This document shows positions 4,869-5,907 of a DNA stretch of 5,907 nt, piece after piece. Numbering within the stretch: position 1 is the stretch's first letter; each line of letters begins with the position of its first letter. Made by a program: the position numbers and the translations under genes. This stretch comes from Planctomycetota bacterium. Its GTDB lineage: Bacteria > Planctomycetota > UBA1135. The stretch covers positions 1-5,907 of the forward strand of contig NVWJ01000026.1 in assembly GCA_002746235.1 (NCBI GenBank). The letters are read 5' to 3'. The notes below the pieces were generated by a model. It had not been told where the DNA came from. It saw only the letters and a program-made list of their open reading frames with translations, and made no database searches.

Positions 4869-5907
4869 ATGAAACAATCTAAAGAAATTATCATTTTACT
4901 TGCACTGTATATTTCAACATTTCCTCTACTATATGCACAGGTAACTGATGATGTAAACAATAACGGCCCATATACACAATTGATTATTAGAGGTGTTACA
5001 TTGATCAATGGAAACGGTGCTCCTCCTGTTGGTCCGGTAGATATTGTTGTTGGAAAAAATATTATTAAAGATATTAAAGTAGTAGGTTACCCTGGTATTG
5101 CTATAATTCCAACTGACCGACCTCTATTAAAAAGAGGTGGTAAAGAATTAGATGCGCATGGCATGTATTTATTACCAGGATTTATTGATATGCATGGGCA
5201 TATTGGAGGTGAAGCTCAGGGAGCCGATTCAGAATATGTTTTTAAATTATGGATGGCACATGGTATAACAACAGTAAGAGAACCAAGTGGCAGAGGTATA
5301 AATTACAGTTTAAATCTAAAAAAATTAAGTACTCAAAATAAGATAGTTGCACCAAGAATTGTTTCATACACGGCTTTTGGCCAGACCAGTGAAGGTTTTA
5401 ATCCTTTAAACGATTTACCTATTACAACTCCCGAAATGGCAAGACAATGGGTACGAAGTAATGCAAAAAATGGTGCAGATGGCATTAAATTTTTTGGTGC
5501 TGAGCCTGAAATAATGAAGGCTGCTTTAGATGAAAATAAAAAATTAGGATTGGGATCGGCGTGCCATCATGCGCAAATGAGTGTTGCTCGATGGAATGTA
5601 TTGCATTCGGCAAGAGCGGGATTAACCTCCATGGAGCATTGGTACGGACTACCAGAAGCCTTATTTGAAGATAGAACCGTGCAACATTATCCTTTAAACT
5701 ATAATTATAACAATGAGCAACATCGATTTGAAGAAGCTGGTAAGTTATGGCAACAAGCCGCCAAACCTTATTCAGAACATTGGAATAATGTGATGAATGA
5801 ATTGATCGCATTAGATTTTACCATAGACCCTACTTTTAATATTTATGAGGCAAGTAGAGATTTACAAAGAGCAAGAAGGGCTGAATGGCATGAAACCTAT
5901 ACTCTAC
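4869..5907 (+). CDS. Exported metal-dependent amidohydrolase, N-terminal 346 residues (partial)
   Basis: The frame opens at ATG 4869-4871 and runs uninterrupted off the right edge. Residues 1-24 form a signal peptide (KQSKE, hydrophobic core IIILLALYI, then LLYAQ), so the enzyme should act outside the cytoplasm. Residues about 36-100 form the beta-sandwich part (LIIRGVTLINGNG, DIVVGKNIIKDI). The TIM-barrel metal site begins with LLPGFIDMHGHIGG, where His109 and His111 are the HxH ligands. Further probable ligands are Lys207 in DGIKFFG (the position of a carboxylated bridging Lys in related enzymes), His233 or His234 in ACHHAQ, and His257 in SMEHWYG. The final barrel Asp would lie beyond the window. 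The region about 262-305 is an insertion rich in Asn, Tyr and His, possibly a substrate lid. The fold is close to imidazolonepropionase-like/prolidase-type amidohydrolases that cleave C-N bonds of cyclic amides or dipeptides; the substrate is unknown. The IS lies about 210 bp upstream, reading in the same direction. Confidence 0.9.
   Translation, partial: MKQSKEIIILLALYISTFPLLYAQVTDDVNNNGPYTQLIIRGVTLINGNGAPPVGPVDIVVGKNIIKDIKVVGYPGIAIIPTDRPLLKRGGKELDAHGMYLLPGFIDMHGHIGGEAQGADSEYVFKLWMAHGITTVREPSGRGINYSLNLKKLSTQNKIVAPRIVSYTAFGQTSEGFNPLNDLPITTPEMARQWVRSNAKNGADGIKFFGAEPEIMKAALDENKKLGLGSACHHAQMSVARWNVLHSARAGLTSMEHWYGLPEALFEDRTVQHYPLNYNYNNEQHRFEEAGKLWQQAAKPYSEHWNNVMNELIALDFTIDPTFNIYEASRDLQRARRAEWHETYTL

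Noticed and set aside
4742..5008. Minus-strand 88-codon frame spanning the amidohydrolase start
   Set aside because: It is antisense to the signal peptide and first domain of the amidohydrolase. Its hydrophobic look comes from AT-rich sequence.
5485..5811. Minus-strand 108-codon frame inside the amidohydrolase
   Set aside because: It is an antisense shadow of a coding frame with conserved metal ligands and has no family signature of its own.

Overview
The window looks like chromosome from a low-GC member of the Bacteroidetes, most likely a flavobacterium. The evidence is the AT-rich DNA, the lack of Shine-Dalgarno sequences before most starts, a TAnnTTTG-type promoter element before era, and protein signatures such as the SSGNYGGLDL tail of the Mpl-like ligase. 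The assignment rests on sequence character only; no database was searched.

Layout: (1) 1-678, plus strand: the 3' end of a Mur-ligase-family gene (mpl type, peptidoglycan recycling), then a complete small DUF805 membrane-protein gene 14 bases downstream. (2) 679-771: a short convergent spacer with no recognisable terminator hairpin. (3) 772-3162, minus strand: three genes transcribed in the order era (ribosome-assembly GTPase), a DUF1569/DinB-like protein, and a zinc-independent NADPH-dependent MDR oxidoreductase. The gaps are 37 and 14 bases, so they probably form one operon with its promoter at about 3186-3193. (4) 3234-4660: a complete 1427-bp IS4-family insertion sequence with 12-bp perfect terminal inverted repeats and one intact DDE transposase. 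It sits in the divergent intergenic region between era and the next gene. (5) 4653-4846: probable debris of a small secreted-protein gene beside the IS right end. (6) 4869-5907, plus strand: the N-terminal 346 codons of an exported metal-dependent amidohydrolase that runs off the window.

The genes do not form one pathway. Era and Mpl are housekeeping genes, the oxidoreductase and DUF1569 protein look like operon passengers, and the amidohydrolase is a secreted or periplasmic enzyme of unknown substrate. The most notable structure is the IS junction. The IS landed about 40 bp upstream of the putative era -7 element, has no clean target duplication, and its right inverted repeat supplies an ATG that opens a short signal-peptide-like reading frame. 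I see no CRISPR array, RNA gene, phage or defence system, and no convincing new multi-gene system.
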